From JABFSM01 sp963762545 (GTDB lineage Bacteria > Gemmatimonadota > Gemmatimonadetes > Gemmatimonadales > GWC2-71-9), in assembly GCA_963762545.1 (NCBI GenBank), contig CAVXLC010000005.1, forward strand, positions 124,001 to 188,000: a DNA stretch of 64,000 bases, read 5' to 3'. Both the position numbers and the translations under genes were made by a program. A model generated the notes under the pieces. The model saw only the letters and a list, made by a program, of their open reading frames with translations, did not search any database and was not told the DNA's origin. Positions 17,151 to 25,387 of the stretch are shown here, in pieces. How positions within the stretch are numbered: the stretch's first letter is position 1; every line of letters begins with the position of its first letter.

Positions 17151-17849
17151 CTACGGTACCCGGCCGCAGATGGCCGGAACCAGCAGGGCAAGGGCGGCCT
17201 CCTCGGCCGCACCCGCCGGAAGGCTTGCGCCGTCGGGGCTCCATTCCCGATGGACCGCCATCCAGGTGAGGGATTCTATCACGAGGTGCGCCGAGGCGAG
17301 ATCCTGCCCGCGGGCCGGTATCGCCCCTTCGCGTACCCGCCGCGCCAGATAGTCGGCCACCCGCCGGACGCCGCCCCGCCAGAATCGCCGATAGAACACC
17401 TGGACCACGTCCGGCCAGTCCGTCGCGCAGCGCTCCACCAGCTCGATGGCGCGGCGGTAGCGGTGCAGCCACCGATAGAGCTCGAGGACGATGCCCTGCA
17501 CCTCGGCGGTCACATCGGGGGGCGGAGGCGAATCCGCGGCGAGCCAGAGCTGGGGGAAGTGCGCCGCGTTCTGGAGGCATCGCCAGAGGGCGTCCGCCAC
17601 GGCCCCCGGGGCGGGCTGGGGATGAGGCAGCGACAAGGACCAGACCGTCGGGTCCTCCAAGGCGCGCCGGAGGGCAAGGTCGTACAGCGCCTCCTTGCCC
17701 GCAGCGTAGAGGTAGATGGTCCCCGGGCCGACCTTGGCGCGCTCAGCGATCTGGGTGATTCGGGCGGGTCCATAACCGTTCCGGATGAACACTTCGGTGG
17801 CGGCGTCGGCGATTTTGTCGATGCGGTCATGGGGACGAATTCGAGGCAT
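17151..17849 (-). CDS. TetR-family transcriptional regulator
   Basis: A 232-residue repressor. The N-terminal helix-turn-helix (IADAATEVFIRNGYGPARITQIAERAKVGPGTIYLYAAGKEALYD broken over residues 12-58) follows the TetR signature, with the recognition helix near GTIYLY. The remaining 170 residues form the variable ligand-binding domain. A 21-bp palindrome covers the promoter directly upstream, so it is probably autoregulated together with the downstream DinB gene. The ligand is unknown. Confidence 0.92.
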   Translation of the reverse strand: MPRIRPHDRIDKIADAATEVFIRNGYGPARITQIAERAKVGPGTIYLYAAGKEALYDLALRRALEDPTVWSLSLPHPQPAPGAVADALWRCLQNAAHFPQLWLAADSPPPPDVTAEVQGIVLELYRWLHRYRRAIELVERCATDWPDVVQVFYRRFWRGGVRRVADYLARRVREGAIPARGQDLASAHLVIESLTWMAVHREWSPDGASLPAGAAEEAALALLVPAICGRVP

Positions 17850-17854
17850 GTAAT

Positions 17855-17884
17855 AGAATAACTGAACCAGTCATTCATTATCAA
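17855..17884 (-). promoter_or_regulatory. TetR promoter with overlapping 21-bp operator
   Basis: On the minus strand TTGATA (17884-17879) and TATTCT (17860-17855, spacer 18) form a promoter whose -10 box ends 5 bases before the ATG, again leaving no leader. The palindrome GAATAACTG-AAC-CAGTCATTC (17856-17876, arms matching at 8 of 9 positions) covers the spacer and -10 box. This is the usual geometry of an autorepressing TetR site. Confidence 0.65.
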
Positions 17885-17964
17885 GTATTGGGCTTGAGTC
17901 CCATGGATCTCGAGTCCCTTTCCTCCCAAGACTGCTCTTCCCCTCATTCCTACGTTTCGCTCAT

Positions 17965-17992
17965 GCAACCCTTTCTGGCGCCTCGCTGTCCC
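17965..17992 (+). promoter_or_regulatory. Possible ECF-type promoter upstream of the sigma-factor operon
   Basis: GCAACC (17965-17970) and TGTCCC (17987-17992) are separated by 16 bases, resembling the AAC...GTC pattern of ECF-dependent promoters. The operon would then be autoregulated. The match is short and could be chance. Confidence 0.3.
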
Positions 17993-18033
17993 ATGGCACA
18001 GAATAGGGTCGACCCTTTCGAGTCCGGAGCCGG

Positions 18034-18576
18034 GTGGAAAAACGAGATCTCGTCACCCGCGTTCTCGCGGGAGACCCGGAGGCTGAACGCGAGTTGTACG
18101 ACTCGCATGTGGATCGGGTATACCGGCTGGTCTATCGCATGGTGGGCGATAGCGAGCTCGCATCCGACTACACGCAGGACACGTTCATCCGGACGTTCGA
18201 CCGGCTCGCCACGTTCCGGGGCGATTCGGCGCTCTCGACCTGGATCACCGCGATCGCGATCTCGGTGGTCTACAACGGGCAGCGGAAAGTGAAGCGGTTG
18301 CGGACCCGGGAAGTGGACATCGAGCACGCCGAGCCCATGGCGGCCACCATCCGCCATGCCGACCCCGACTTGAAGGCCCGGCTCACGGAAGCCATCGATG
18401 GCCTGCCGGAGGGATATCGAACGGTGTTTCTGATGCACGATGTCGAGGGCTTTACGCACGATCAGATCGGCTCGGCCCTGGGAATCCAGGAAGGGACCTC
18501 GAAGGCGCAGTTGAGCAGGGCCCGCGCCAAGCTTCGTCACGAACTCGCAGCATTTGCAGGAGACTGGGCCTCATGA
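18034..18576 (+). CDS. ECF-subfamily RNA polymerase sigma factor
   Basis: A 180-residue group 4 sigma factor with only region 2 and region 4. Region 2 runs about residues 20-80 (SHVDRVYRLVYRMVGDSELA, DYTQDTFIRTFDRL, ALSTWI), and region 4 about 120-172 (LPEGYRTVFLMHDVEGFTHDQIGSALGIQEGTSKAQLSRARAKLR). The start is GTG 18034 with GGAG close upstream. The next gene overlaps its stop by four bases, so sigma factor and likely anti-sigma factor are translationally coupled. The two following genes encode exported HEAT proteins and probably form its regulon. Confidence 0.93.
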   Translation: MEKRDLVTRVLAGDPEAERELYDSHVDRVYRLVYRMVGDSELASDYTQDTFIRTFDRLATFRGDSALSTWITAIAISVVYNGQRKVKRLRTREVDIEHAEPMAATIRHADPDLKARLTEAIDGLPEGYRTVFLMHDVEGFTHDQIGSALGIQEGTSKAQLSRARAKLRHELAAFAGDWAS

Positions 18577-19220
18577 TGGATGAACGGGAAGACCGATTCG
18601 ACGAAATCCTGCGCGATGCGGCGCGGGACTACAACGCCCCGCCTCCAACCCCGAAGGCGGAGATGTGGACCCGGATCCAGGCGGTCCGGCGGACCGGCGC
18701 TCAGGGGGACGGCGTCCTCCCGTTCCGTCCCACCATCCGGCGGCCGCTCCGTCTTGCCATGGCCGTCGCCGCCATCCTGGTGCTCGGCGTCGCGATCGGC
18801 CGGCTGAGCGCCCCAGGCATCCCCGCGCGGCCTTCCACCTCGGGCACCATCGCCGCGGCGCCCGGCGCCGACACGAAGGACAAGTCCACCGTCGCGACCC
18901 GGCTGGCCACCACCGACCATTTGAGCCAGGTGGAGACCTTTCTCACCGAGTTCGGCACCGAGAAGGGGTCGCCGGAGTTCACCGAGCATGCCAAGCGCCT
19001 GCTCGGCACCACTCGGCTGCTGCTCGATTCGAAGCGGGTGACCGATCCGCGCACCCGCACGCTGCTGGAAGATCTGGAGCTGGTACTGGTCCAGATCGCC
19101 ACGATGAACCCCAAGGACCGCGCCGAGGATCTCAACTCGATCGCCGACGGTCTCGCGCAGAATCAACTTCGGACCCGACTGCGGAACGCGATTCCCGCGG
19201 GCCCGGCCATTCGCCTGTAA
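18573..19220 (+). CDS. Single-span membrane protein, probable anti-sigma factor
   Basis: A 215-residue protein with an N-terminal cytoplasmic part of about 55 residues (DRFDEILRDAARDYNAPPPTPKAEMWTRIQAVR), one membrane helix near 60-80 (LAMAVAAILVLGVAIGRL) and a periplasmic helical domain (about 95-215). Position after, and overlap with, the ECF gene, plus this topology, fit an anti-sigma factor. No HxxxCxxC zinc motif is present, so it is not a classic ZAS protein. The YNAPPPTPKAEMW segment is found in Gemmatimonadota-type anti-sigma candidates by my recollection only. Confidence 0.65.
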   Translation: MMDEREDRFDEILRDAARDYNAPPPTPKAEMWTRIQAVRRTGAQGDGVLPFRPTIRRPLRLAMAVAAILVLGVAIGRLSAPGIPARPSTSGTIAAAPGADTKDKSTVATRLATTDHLSQVETFLTEFGTEKGSPEFTEHAKRLLGTTRLLLDSKRVTDPRTRTLLEDLELVLVQIATMNPKDRAEDLNSIADGLAQNQLRTRLRNAIPAGPAIRL

Positions 19221-19231
19221 GGAGCTTCACC

Positions 19232-20923
19232 ATGTCAATCGCCCGCTCGTTCTTGTTGGTCCTCTCGCTGGCTCCGGCCGGCGCGGCAGCGCAGACCCGA
19301 TCCGCGCCGATCGTGGTCCGGGTGCCCGATCTGCGCTGGCTCGGCCCGATGGTGGCGACCGCCACCGCGAGGGCGGCCACCGCGCTGGACCGGGTGGGCC
19401 CGGCCCTGGCCCAGGCCGGGGTGGGGACGAGCCTGATCGCTCCTGCACTGGCAGAGGCCCGGGCCGGCATGGCCCGGACCCAGGCCGCCCTGGCCCGGGT
19501 GGATTTGCGCTTCCAGGGAATCCGCATGTCGGGGTGGTCCGACGCGGACGACGATGATGACTCTCAGGTCTCGGCCCCGGCGGCCTGGGCGCCGCAGGAT
19601 CCGGCCGATGCGCTGTACAAGGACGCCCGCAGCGCGCTCAACCGCGGCCGCTACGCCGATGCGGCGAACCTGTTTGGACAGGTCTACGCGAAATATCCCA
19701 AGTCCGCCTATGCCGGGGACGCCTACTACTACGAGGCCTACGCCCTCCGTCGCCGCGGTGGGGAAGCCTCGCTCCGGAAGGCGCTGGACGTGCTGGCCCT
19801 GCAGAAACAGAAGGCGCCCAACGCGAGCACCCGGAGCGATGCCGATGCGCTGGCCACCCGGATTCGGGGTGATCTGGCCGAGCTGGGCGATGCCCATTCG
19901 GCGGAAGTGATCGCGGCGACGGCGGCCAGTGCCGGCGCGCCTCCCGCGCCGCCGGCGGTGGCGATGCCGTCCATGCCGCCGACACCGGCCGTTCCCGCTG
20001 TCCCGGGCATGGGCCGGGGACGAAGCTCGCGCGACCACTGCGATGACGAGGACGATACCCAGGCGGCGGCCCTCAACGCCCTCCTGTCCATGGACGCGGA
20101 CCGCGCCCTGCCGATCCTGAAGAAGGTGCTGGCTCGCCGGGACGAGGGATCCCTCTGCCTCCGTCGCAAGGCCGTCTTCATGGTCTCCCAGCACGAGAGC
20201 GGGGAAACGGAAGACATCCTGCTGGCCGCGGCACGCAACGATCCCGACCAGGAAGTCCGGGAGCAGGCGGTCTGGTGGCTGTCGCAGGTGAATTCGCCCC
20301 GGGCGGTTGCCGCGCTCGACTCGATCCTGCGCAGCTCCACCGACGCGGCGCTCCAGGACAAGGCGATCTTCGCGCTGTCCCAGCAGGAGGCCCCCAAGGC
20401 GCGTCAGGCGCTCCGGGATTTTGCGCTTCGAGCCGGCGTCTCCGAAGACCTGCGCGAGAAGGCGATCTTCTGGATCGGCCAGGGGGACGATCCCGACCGG
20501 CTCGGCTTCCTGAAGTCGCTCTATGGCCAGGTCAAGAACCCGGCGGCACGCGAAAAGATCCTGTTCTCGGTGTCCCAGATCGAGGGCCGGGAGAGCCAGC
20601 GCTGGCTGGTGACGATCGCGTCCGACGCGAATGAGGACATCGAGCTTCGCAAGAAGGCGCTGTTCTGGGTGGGGCAGAGCGATATCCCGGTCGCCGAGCT
20701 CTTCGACATGTACGAGAAGATGCCGAGCCGGGAGATGAAGGAACAGATGATCTTCGTCTACTCCCAGCGCGACGAGCAGGCCGCGGTGGACAAGCTCTTC
20801 TCGATCGCCAAGAACGAGACGGACAAGCAGCTCCGGAGCAAGGCGATCTTCTGGCTGGGGCAGTCGAACGACCCCCGCGCAGCCGAATTCCTCGCCAGCC
20901 TGCTCGAGAAACCGCAGGACTAG
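19232..20923 (+). CDS. Secreted TPR plus HEAT-repeat protein of the ECF operon
   Basis: A 563-residue exported protein (signal peptide ending GAAAQ). After an Ala-rich helical segment (40-95) and an acidic run near 104-110, residues 125-215 form a TPR/YbgF-like unit (ALYKDARSALNRGRYADAANLF). A Pro/Ala linker (233-260) follows. Residues 290-563 are eight HEAT units, each with a core such as KAVFMVSQ, QAVWWLSQ, KAIFALSQ, KAIFWIGQ, KILFSVSQ, KALFWVGQ, QMIFVYSQ and KAIFWLGQ at 313, 345, 377, 410, 442, 475, 505 and 537. That is a period of 30-33 residues. AAGGAG lies 7 bases before the ATG. The function is unknown; an envelope scaffold is an inference. Confidence 0.82.
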   Translation: MSIARSFLLVLSLAPAGAAAQTRSAPIVVRVPDLRWLGPMVATATARAATALDRVGPALAQAGVGTSLIAPALAEARAGMARTQAALARVDLRFQGIRMSGWSDADDDDDSQVSAPAAWAPQDPADALYKDARSALNRGRYADAANLFGQVYAKYPKSAYAGDAYYYEAYALRRRGGEASLRKALDVLALQKQKAPNASTRSDADALATRIRGDLAELGDAHSAEVIAATAASAGAPPAPPAVAMPSMPPTPAVPAVPGMGRGRSSRDHCDDEDDTQAAALNALLSMDADRALPILKKVLARRDEGSLCLRRKAVFMVSQHESGETEDILLAAARNDPDQEVREQAVWWLSQVNSPRAVAALDSILRSSTDAALQDKAIFALSQQEAPKARQALRDFALRAGVSEDLREKAIFWIGQGDDPDRLGFLKSLYGQVKNPAAREKILFSVSQIEGRESQRWLVTIASDANEDIELRKKALFWVGQSDIPVAELFDMYEKMPSREMKEQMIFVYSQRDEQAAVDKLFSIAKNETDKQLRSKAIFWLGQSNDPRAAEFLASLLEKPQD

Positions 20924-20943
20924 CCCGCGAGAGGAGCGACATC

Positions 20944-21732
20944 ATGCGGCACATCTTCGGCTGCACCGCGCTGGTTCTGGTCGCCTCGGCGACTGCGGCC
21001 AGCGCCCAGGGAATCGGCGACCGGATCGCGACGGCGAAAGACGGGACGGTCCGGCTCGCCTACGCCGTGAAGGACGGCATCTGCGGGGACGGCGAGACCT
21101 ACATCCGGGATCGCTCGCGGGGCGAGAACAACTACATCGGGGAATGGAGCGGCAAGGGCGGCTGGCGCGAGCGCCCCTGCGAGCCCGGTCCCGCGCGGGT
21201 GGCCATCACCAAGCTGGACGGGTCGGTCACCCGGATCCGGGTGTACGTCGGTGGAGACTGGCGCAGCGACGGCACCACGATCACCGACCTGGGTACCGTG
21301 TCGGCGCCCGCGGCGGCCAAGGCGCTGGTTGCGCTGGCCGGCCGGGAGCACCGGGCCGGGCAGGCCATCTTCGCGGCGCTCATCGCGGACAGCGCGGTGG
21401 TGTGGCCCGACCTGCTGGCGCTCGCCAAGAACACCGCCGCCCCGACCTCCAACCGGAAGGACGCGGTGTTCTGGCTCAGCCAGGAAGCGGGGGACGCCGC
21501 CACCAAGGGGATCTCCGAGCTGGCCGATGACGAGGACCAGGACCGGGAGGTCCGGGACCAGGCTGTCTTCGCGCTTTCGCAGCTCCCCAGCGACAAGGGG
21601 ATTCCGATCCTGATCCGGCTGGCCCGCTCCAACCGGGACCCCAAGGTTCGGCGCAAGGCGCTCTTCTGGCTGGGCCAGTCGGACGACCCCCGGGCCCTCG
21701 CGCTGATCGAGGAGATTCTCACCAAGGGTTAA
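20944..21732 (+). CDS. Secreted HEAT-repeat protein, smaller paralogue
   Basis: A 262-residue exported protein (signal peptide ending ASAQ). An N-terminal strand-rich domain (about 25-115) holds two Cys (ICGDGET and RPCEPG) that could form a disulfide. It is followed by four HEAT units whose cores are QAIFAALI, DAVFWLSQ, QAVFALSQ and KALFWLGQ at 140, 173, 206 and 238. These match the repeats of the preceding gene in sequence and period, so the two genes share a common repeat ancestor. It starts 20 bases after that gene with GAGAGGAG ahead of the ATG, as the fourth gene of the sigma-factor operon. Confidence 0.8.
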   Translation: MRHIFGCTALVLVASATAASAQGIGDRIATAKDGTVRLAYAVKDGICGDGETYIRDRSRGENNYIGEWSGKGGWRERPCEPGPARVAITKLDGSVTRIRVYVGGDWRSDGTTITDLGTVSAPAAAKALVALAGREHRAGQAIFAALIADSAVVWPDLLALAKNTAAPTSNRKDAVFWLSQEAGDAATKGISELADDEDQDREVRDQAVFALSQLPSDKGIPILIRLARSNRDPKVRRKALFWLGQSDDPRALALIEEILTKG

Positions 21733-21816
21733 CCGCCCGGAAACCGGGCCGGGAATTGGCGAATCCCCACCCCTCCAGTTAACGTATTTAAGGCATATCT
21801 GGCCTTGTAGACGTCC

Positions 21817-21848
21817 GCGCGACGGCGCCATCCCGGCGACCGTCGCGC
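21817..21848 (+). other. Inverted repeat upstream of the S41 peptidase gene
   Basis: GCGCGACGG (21817-21825) and CCGTCGCGC (21840-21848) form a perfect 9-bp stem with a 14-base loop, ending about 30 bases before the ATG at 21879. It could be a leader hairpin or an operator. There is no T-run, so a terminator of the HEAT operon is less likely. Confidence 0.45.
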
Positions 21849-21878
21849 CGTCGTCCTGTGGCAATGGAGCAGCAAAGC

Positions 21879-23468
21879 ATGCGGATGCGACGATGGGCGA
21901 TCATGGGCGCTTTTCTGGCGGTCCCGCTGGTGGCCGGCGCCTTCCTGAGACAGAACCCCCAGGGCCCGCAGGATGGGGCCAGGCTGTTTGCCCAGGTGCT
22001 GCAGCGGATCGAGGACAATGCGGTGGATTCACTCTCCCGCAGCGCCATCTACGAGAAGGCGGCGCGCGGGATGGTCAAGAACCTCAAGGATCCCTACGCG
22101 GATCTCTACTCCCCCGAGGAAATCGCCTCATTTCAGCGGAACACTCTCCGGAACAACTACGGCGGGCTGGGGATGCAGATCGAGCCCCAGGACGACCAGA
22201 TCGTCGTCGCGCGGGTGTTTCCCAACACGCCCGCGGAAGCCGGGGGCGTGCTCCCCGGCGACCACATCATCTCGGTCGATTCGGTCGTCGTGACCGGCAT
22301 GAAGCTGGAGCAGGTGTCCGGCCGCCTGGTGGGCACTCCGGGCACCGGGGTGGACGTGGTGTTCCAGCGTGCGGGCGCTCCCCAGCCGATCAAGGGCCAT
22401 TTCAAGCGGGCGATCATCAAGGTCCCGGCGGTGCCGTTCGCGATCACGCTCGACAACGGGGTCGGGTACATCCCGCTCCAGAGCTTCAACGAATCGGCGG
22501 CGGAGAACGTGGCCCAGGCGCTCCAGGACCTGAAGCGCCGCGGCGCCAAGTCCTACGTGCTGGACCTGCGGGGCAACGGAGGCGGCTCACTGGACCAGGC
22601 GCTGGAGATCAGCGACCTCTTCCTCAAGCCCGGTCAGGAAATCGTCGTGGTGCGGCACCGTGGCAAGGAGCCCGAGATCGCCTCGGCCACCCGGCCGTCG
22701 GTGATCGACTCGATGCCGGTCGTGGTGATGGTCGATGGCGGCACCGCGTCGGCATCGGAAATCGTCGCGGGATCGCTCCAGGACCACGACCGCGGGCTGG
22801 TGGTGGGCACGACCTCGTTCGGCAAGGGGCTGGTGCAGACGCTCTTTCCGCTCGAGGGCGGCTGGTTCGTCAAGCTGACCACCGGCAAGTGGTATACGCC
22901 GAGCGGCCGCTCGATCCAGGCGGAGCATGACCGACTGGGCGACGACCGGTTCGTCGAGTATGCCGGCGACTCGGTCCCGGGCGATTCGGCCAGGAAGCGG
23001 CCGGTCTTCAAGTCCGATGCGGGCCGGAAGATTCTGGGCGGCGGCGGCATCACGCCGGATGTCATCGTCACGCCCGACAGCGCCTCGGAGGCGGAGCGCG
23101 AGCTCGCCAAGGCGGTCAATCCCTACTTCCAGCAGTGGTATGTGACGCTGTACAACTACGGGCTGGAGATGAAGCCGACGCTGCAGCCCAACTTCGTCAT
23201 TACCCAGCCCATGCGGGACGAGTTCTACAACCGGCTGGTCAAGGCCAAGGTGGCCATCACCCGCGCCCAGTTCGACGCCGCCCAGGCGACCATCGACCGG
23301 ACCCTGGAGCAGCGGTTTACCACCACGGCGTTCGGCGATTCGGCGGCGTTCCGCCGGGCGGCCGTCAGCGATCCGCAAATGAAGATGGCTCTGGAGCTGC
23401 TGCGCCGCGGGACCACGCAGCGCGGCCTGCTGGCCCTGGCCGGATCCGAGGGCAAGAGGAGCCAGTAG
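21879..23468 (+). CDS. S41-family C-terminal processing peptidase
   Basis: A membrane-anchored or exported serine protease of about 529 residues. An N-terminal hydrophobic helix (AIMGAFLAVPLVAGAFL) precedes a PDZ domain (YGGLGMQIEPQDDQIVVARV, then AEAGGVLPGDHIISVD). The S41 core has the catalytic Ser in GGTASASEIVAGSL and the Lys in SFGKGLVQTLF. The C-terminal 150 residues are a helical extension. ATG 21879 has GGAG at 9 bases; GTG 21858 and ATG 21864 in the same frame are alternatives. Such proteases trim C-termini of envelope proteins in the periplasm. Confidence 0.9.
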   Translation: MRMRRWAIMGAFLAVPLVAGAFLRQNPQGPQDGARLFAQVLQRIEDNAVDSLSRSAIYEKAARGMVKNLKDPYADLYSPEEIASFQRNTLRNNYGGLGMQIEPQDDQIVVARVFPNTPAEAGGVLPGDHIISVDSVVVTGMKLEQVSGRLVGTPGTGVDVVFQRAGAPQPIKGHFKRAIIKVPAVPFAITLDNGVGYIPLQSFNESAAENVAQALQDLKRRGAKSYVLDLRGNGGGSLDQALEISDLFLKPGQEIVVVRHRGKEPEIASATRPSVIDSMPVVVMVDGGTASASEIVAGSLQDHDRGLVVGTTSFGKGLVQTLFPLEGGWFVKLTTGKWYTPSGRSIQAEHDRLGDDRFVEYAGDSVPGDSARKRPVFKSDAGRKILGGGGITPDVIVTPDSASEAERELAKAVNPYFQQWYVTLYNYGLEMKPTLQPNFVITQPMRDEFYNRLVKAKVAITRAQFDAAQATIDRTLEQRFTTTAFGDSAAFRRAAVSDPQMKMALELLRRGTTQRGLLALAGSEGKRSQ

Positions 23469-23469
23469 C

Positions 23470-23506
23470 AAGGCGGGAGGGCGGGAGGCGAGCTTCCTCC
23501 CGCCTT
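23470..23506. terminator. Hairpin between convergent genes (bidirectional terminator candidate)
   Basis: AAGGCGGGAGG (23470-23480) pairs perfectly with CCTCCCGCCTT (23496-23506), an 11-bp stem with a 15-base loop. A second copy of the left arm (23480-23488) offers an alternative 9-bp stem. It sits between the S41 and M61 stops. No long T-run follows. Confidence 0.55.
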
Positions 23507-23518
23507 CCGCCAACCCTC

Positions 23519-25351
23519 CTAGTTCCCGGCCGTGGTTCCCTTCAGTATCCCGTCCCTGACCCGGAGCGCCTTGGCGCCCGCCCTGGGGTCCCACTCCAGC
23601 GCCACGTTCACCACGAGCTCGCGCCGCACGGTTATCTGCAAGCTGCGCTCCGCCTCCCCCCGGCGAACCACCAGGGGGATGGTGCTGCCCTCGGCGTTGC
23701 CGTACCGGGTTCGATAGCGCGCTCCGAATCCGTCGTCTCGGACCTCGATGTCTCCGACCTTCAGCAACTGATCGCCCGGCTCCACGCCGGCCGCCTCGGC
23801 GGCGCTCCCCGGCGTGACGGCGGTGACGAACACCCGGCTGCTGTCCGAAATGGTATTGACGCCCAGCCGCAGCTCGCGGGTCGAATCGGCGTGGTAGAGC
23901 AGCCCGGCCAGCGGACCGATCCGGGTCCAGGGGAAGGCCTCGCGGCCGTCCACGTACCGCGTCGCGAAGTCGGCGAAGGAGCGTCCCCCCGCCGCCGCAC
24001 TCACCGCGGTCCACCAGTCCGCGGTGCTGAACCCCTTGCCCTTCTTGAACGCGCTGCGGTACAGCCCGCGCATCACGTTGTCCAACGACGTGCGATTGTC
24101 GCTCGCGTCGCGGATCAGCACGTCGAGCAGGAACCCCGCGAGCGAACCCTTGTCGTAGTAGATGTCCGCGGTACCGTCGGTCGGATGAATCCAGGTCGAG
24201 AGGGACGCGTCTTCCAGCGCCACGGGAACGAGATCATCCACCTTCTGGCGCTTGCCGTCGGTAAGTGACAGGAAAGTGGTCGAGTCGATGACCCCGCCCC
24301 GAACCAGCGCCAGGTCGGCGTAGTAGTCGGTGATGCCTTCGCTCACCCAGAGCAGGGTGGTCGGCTCGGGCTGGTCGTAGCGATACGGCACCATTTCGAC
24401 CGGCCGGAGCCGCTTGACGTTCCAGGCGTGGAAGATTTCGTGCGCGGTAATCGAGGCCAGCAACGGGGTGCCGATGAAGCCGGGGTGGTAGATCCCGACG
24501 TGGGAACTCTGGTGCTCGAGCGCGCTGCCGCCGCCGAATCCGGGATCGAAGATCAGCATGGTGGAGTAGACCTTCCACGGCGTCTCGCCGAAGACCCGCG
24601 CCTCGGCCGGAAGAAAGGCCTTGATCTGATCCCACAGGGTGAGCCGGGCCGGACCGCGGAGCTGGTTCTCGGGATAGGACGCCAGGCGGTGCCAGACCTG
24701 GTCCACCATCGCGCTGTCGAGGTCGAACCGGCCGATGAAGAACGGCATGTCGACCAGATCATGATAGTTGCCGGCGCGGTAGCGCCCCGATCCGCCGTCC
24801 GGGTCGAGTCCGGTCACGATGCGCCAGCCCGGCGTGGTGGTCACCGACACCCGGGAGGGGAAGTCCAGTCCGATGCCTTCGGGAAAGGGAAAGACGTTGG
24901 TGCCGTTGACGAGGAGGAAGTCCGGTTTGGACCACGCCATCGCGTTGTCGAGGGTGTCGGCGAGAAAGTCGAACCCCACGTCCACGGTGCCGGCCCCGGC
25001 GGGCCGCACCCGCCAGGTGTCGTAGTCGAGCTTGTCCCACACCAGAGCGCGGCCGGCGCTTCGGGCTTCGAACGCCGATACTTTTCTGGCGTAGTTGCTG
25101 ATCTCGTAGGCGCCCGGGGTCCAGGCCGGGACCGAGAGCAACACCGCTGCCCCGCCGGCGACGTCGAAATGCATCCCCACCCGCACGGTGCGGCGCTTCG
25201 CGGTGACGGAATCGAAGGTGAGATCGTAGCGAATATTGGTGACGGCCGGCGCGGGGGCCGGAGCGGCGCGACGGACCGGGGCGCCCTGCGCGGCGGCGGC
25301 GGACGCCAGCAGGAGCAGAGGGCCCGGCAGGCTCAGGGAGCGGGCTGACAC
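23519..25351 (-). CDS. Secreted M61-family peptidase with PDZ domain
   Basis: A 610-residue exported glycyl-aminopeptidase-type enzyme (family M61). The signal peptide ends AAAAQ. The N-terminal strand domain precedes the zinc site HEIFHAWNVKRLRP near residue 305, with the third ligand in WVSEGITDYYADL near 340. A PDZ domain lies at about 490-590 (LGVNTISDSSRVFVTAVTPGSAAEAAGVEPGDQLL). The start is a GTG with AAAGGA about 8 bases upstream, chosen because the signal peptide begins there. It is divergent from the NTF2-like gene with only 36 bases between. Confidence 0.9.
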   Translation of the reverse strand: MSARSLSLPGPLLLLASAAAAQGAPVRRAAPAPAPAVTNIRYDLTFDSVTAKRRTVRVGMHFDVAGGAAVLLSVPAWTPGAYEISNYARKVSAFEARSAGRALVWDKLDYDTWRVRPAGAGTVDVGFDFLADTLDNAMAWSKPDFLLVNGTNVFPFPEGIGLDFPSRVSVTTTPGWRIVTGLDPDGGSGRYRAGNYHDLVDMPFFIGRFDLDSAMVDQVWHRLASYPENQLRGPARLTLWDQIKAFLPAEARVFGETPWKVYSTMLIFDPGFGGGSALEHQSSHVGIYHPGFIGTPLLASITAHEIFHAWNVKRLRPVEMVPYRYDQPEPTTLLWVSEGITDYYADLALVRGGVIDSTTFLSLTDGKRQKVDDLVPVALEDASLSTWIHPTDGTADIYYDKGSLAGFLLDVLIRDASDNRTSLDNVMRGLYRSAFKKGKGFSTADWWTAVSAAAGGRSFADFATRYVDGREAFPWTRIGPLAGLLYHADSTRELRLGVNTISDSSRVFVTAVTPGSAAEAAGVEPGDQLLKVGDIEVRDDGFGARYRTRYGNAEGSTIPLVVRRGEAERSLQITVRRELVVNVALEWDPRAGAKALRVRDGILKGTTAGN

Positions 25352-25387
25352 GGTGAATCCTTTCCTGGTACGGTGCGTAGGGAAATC

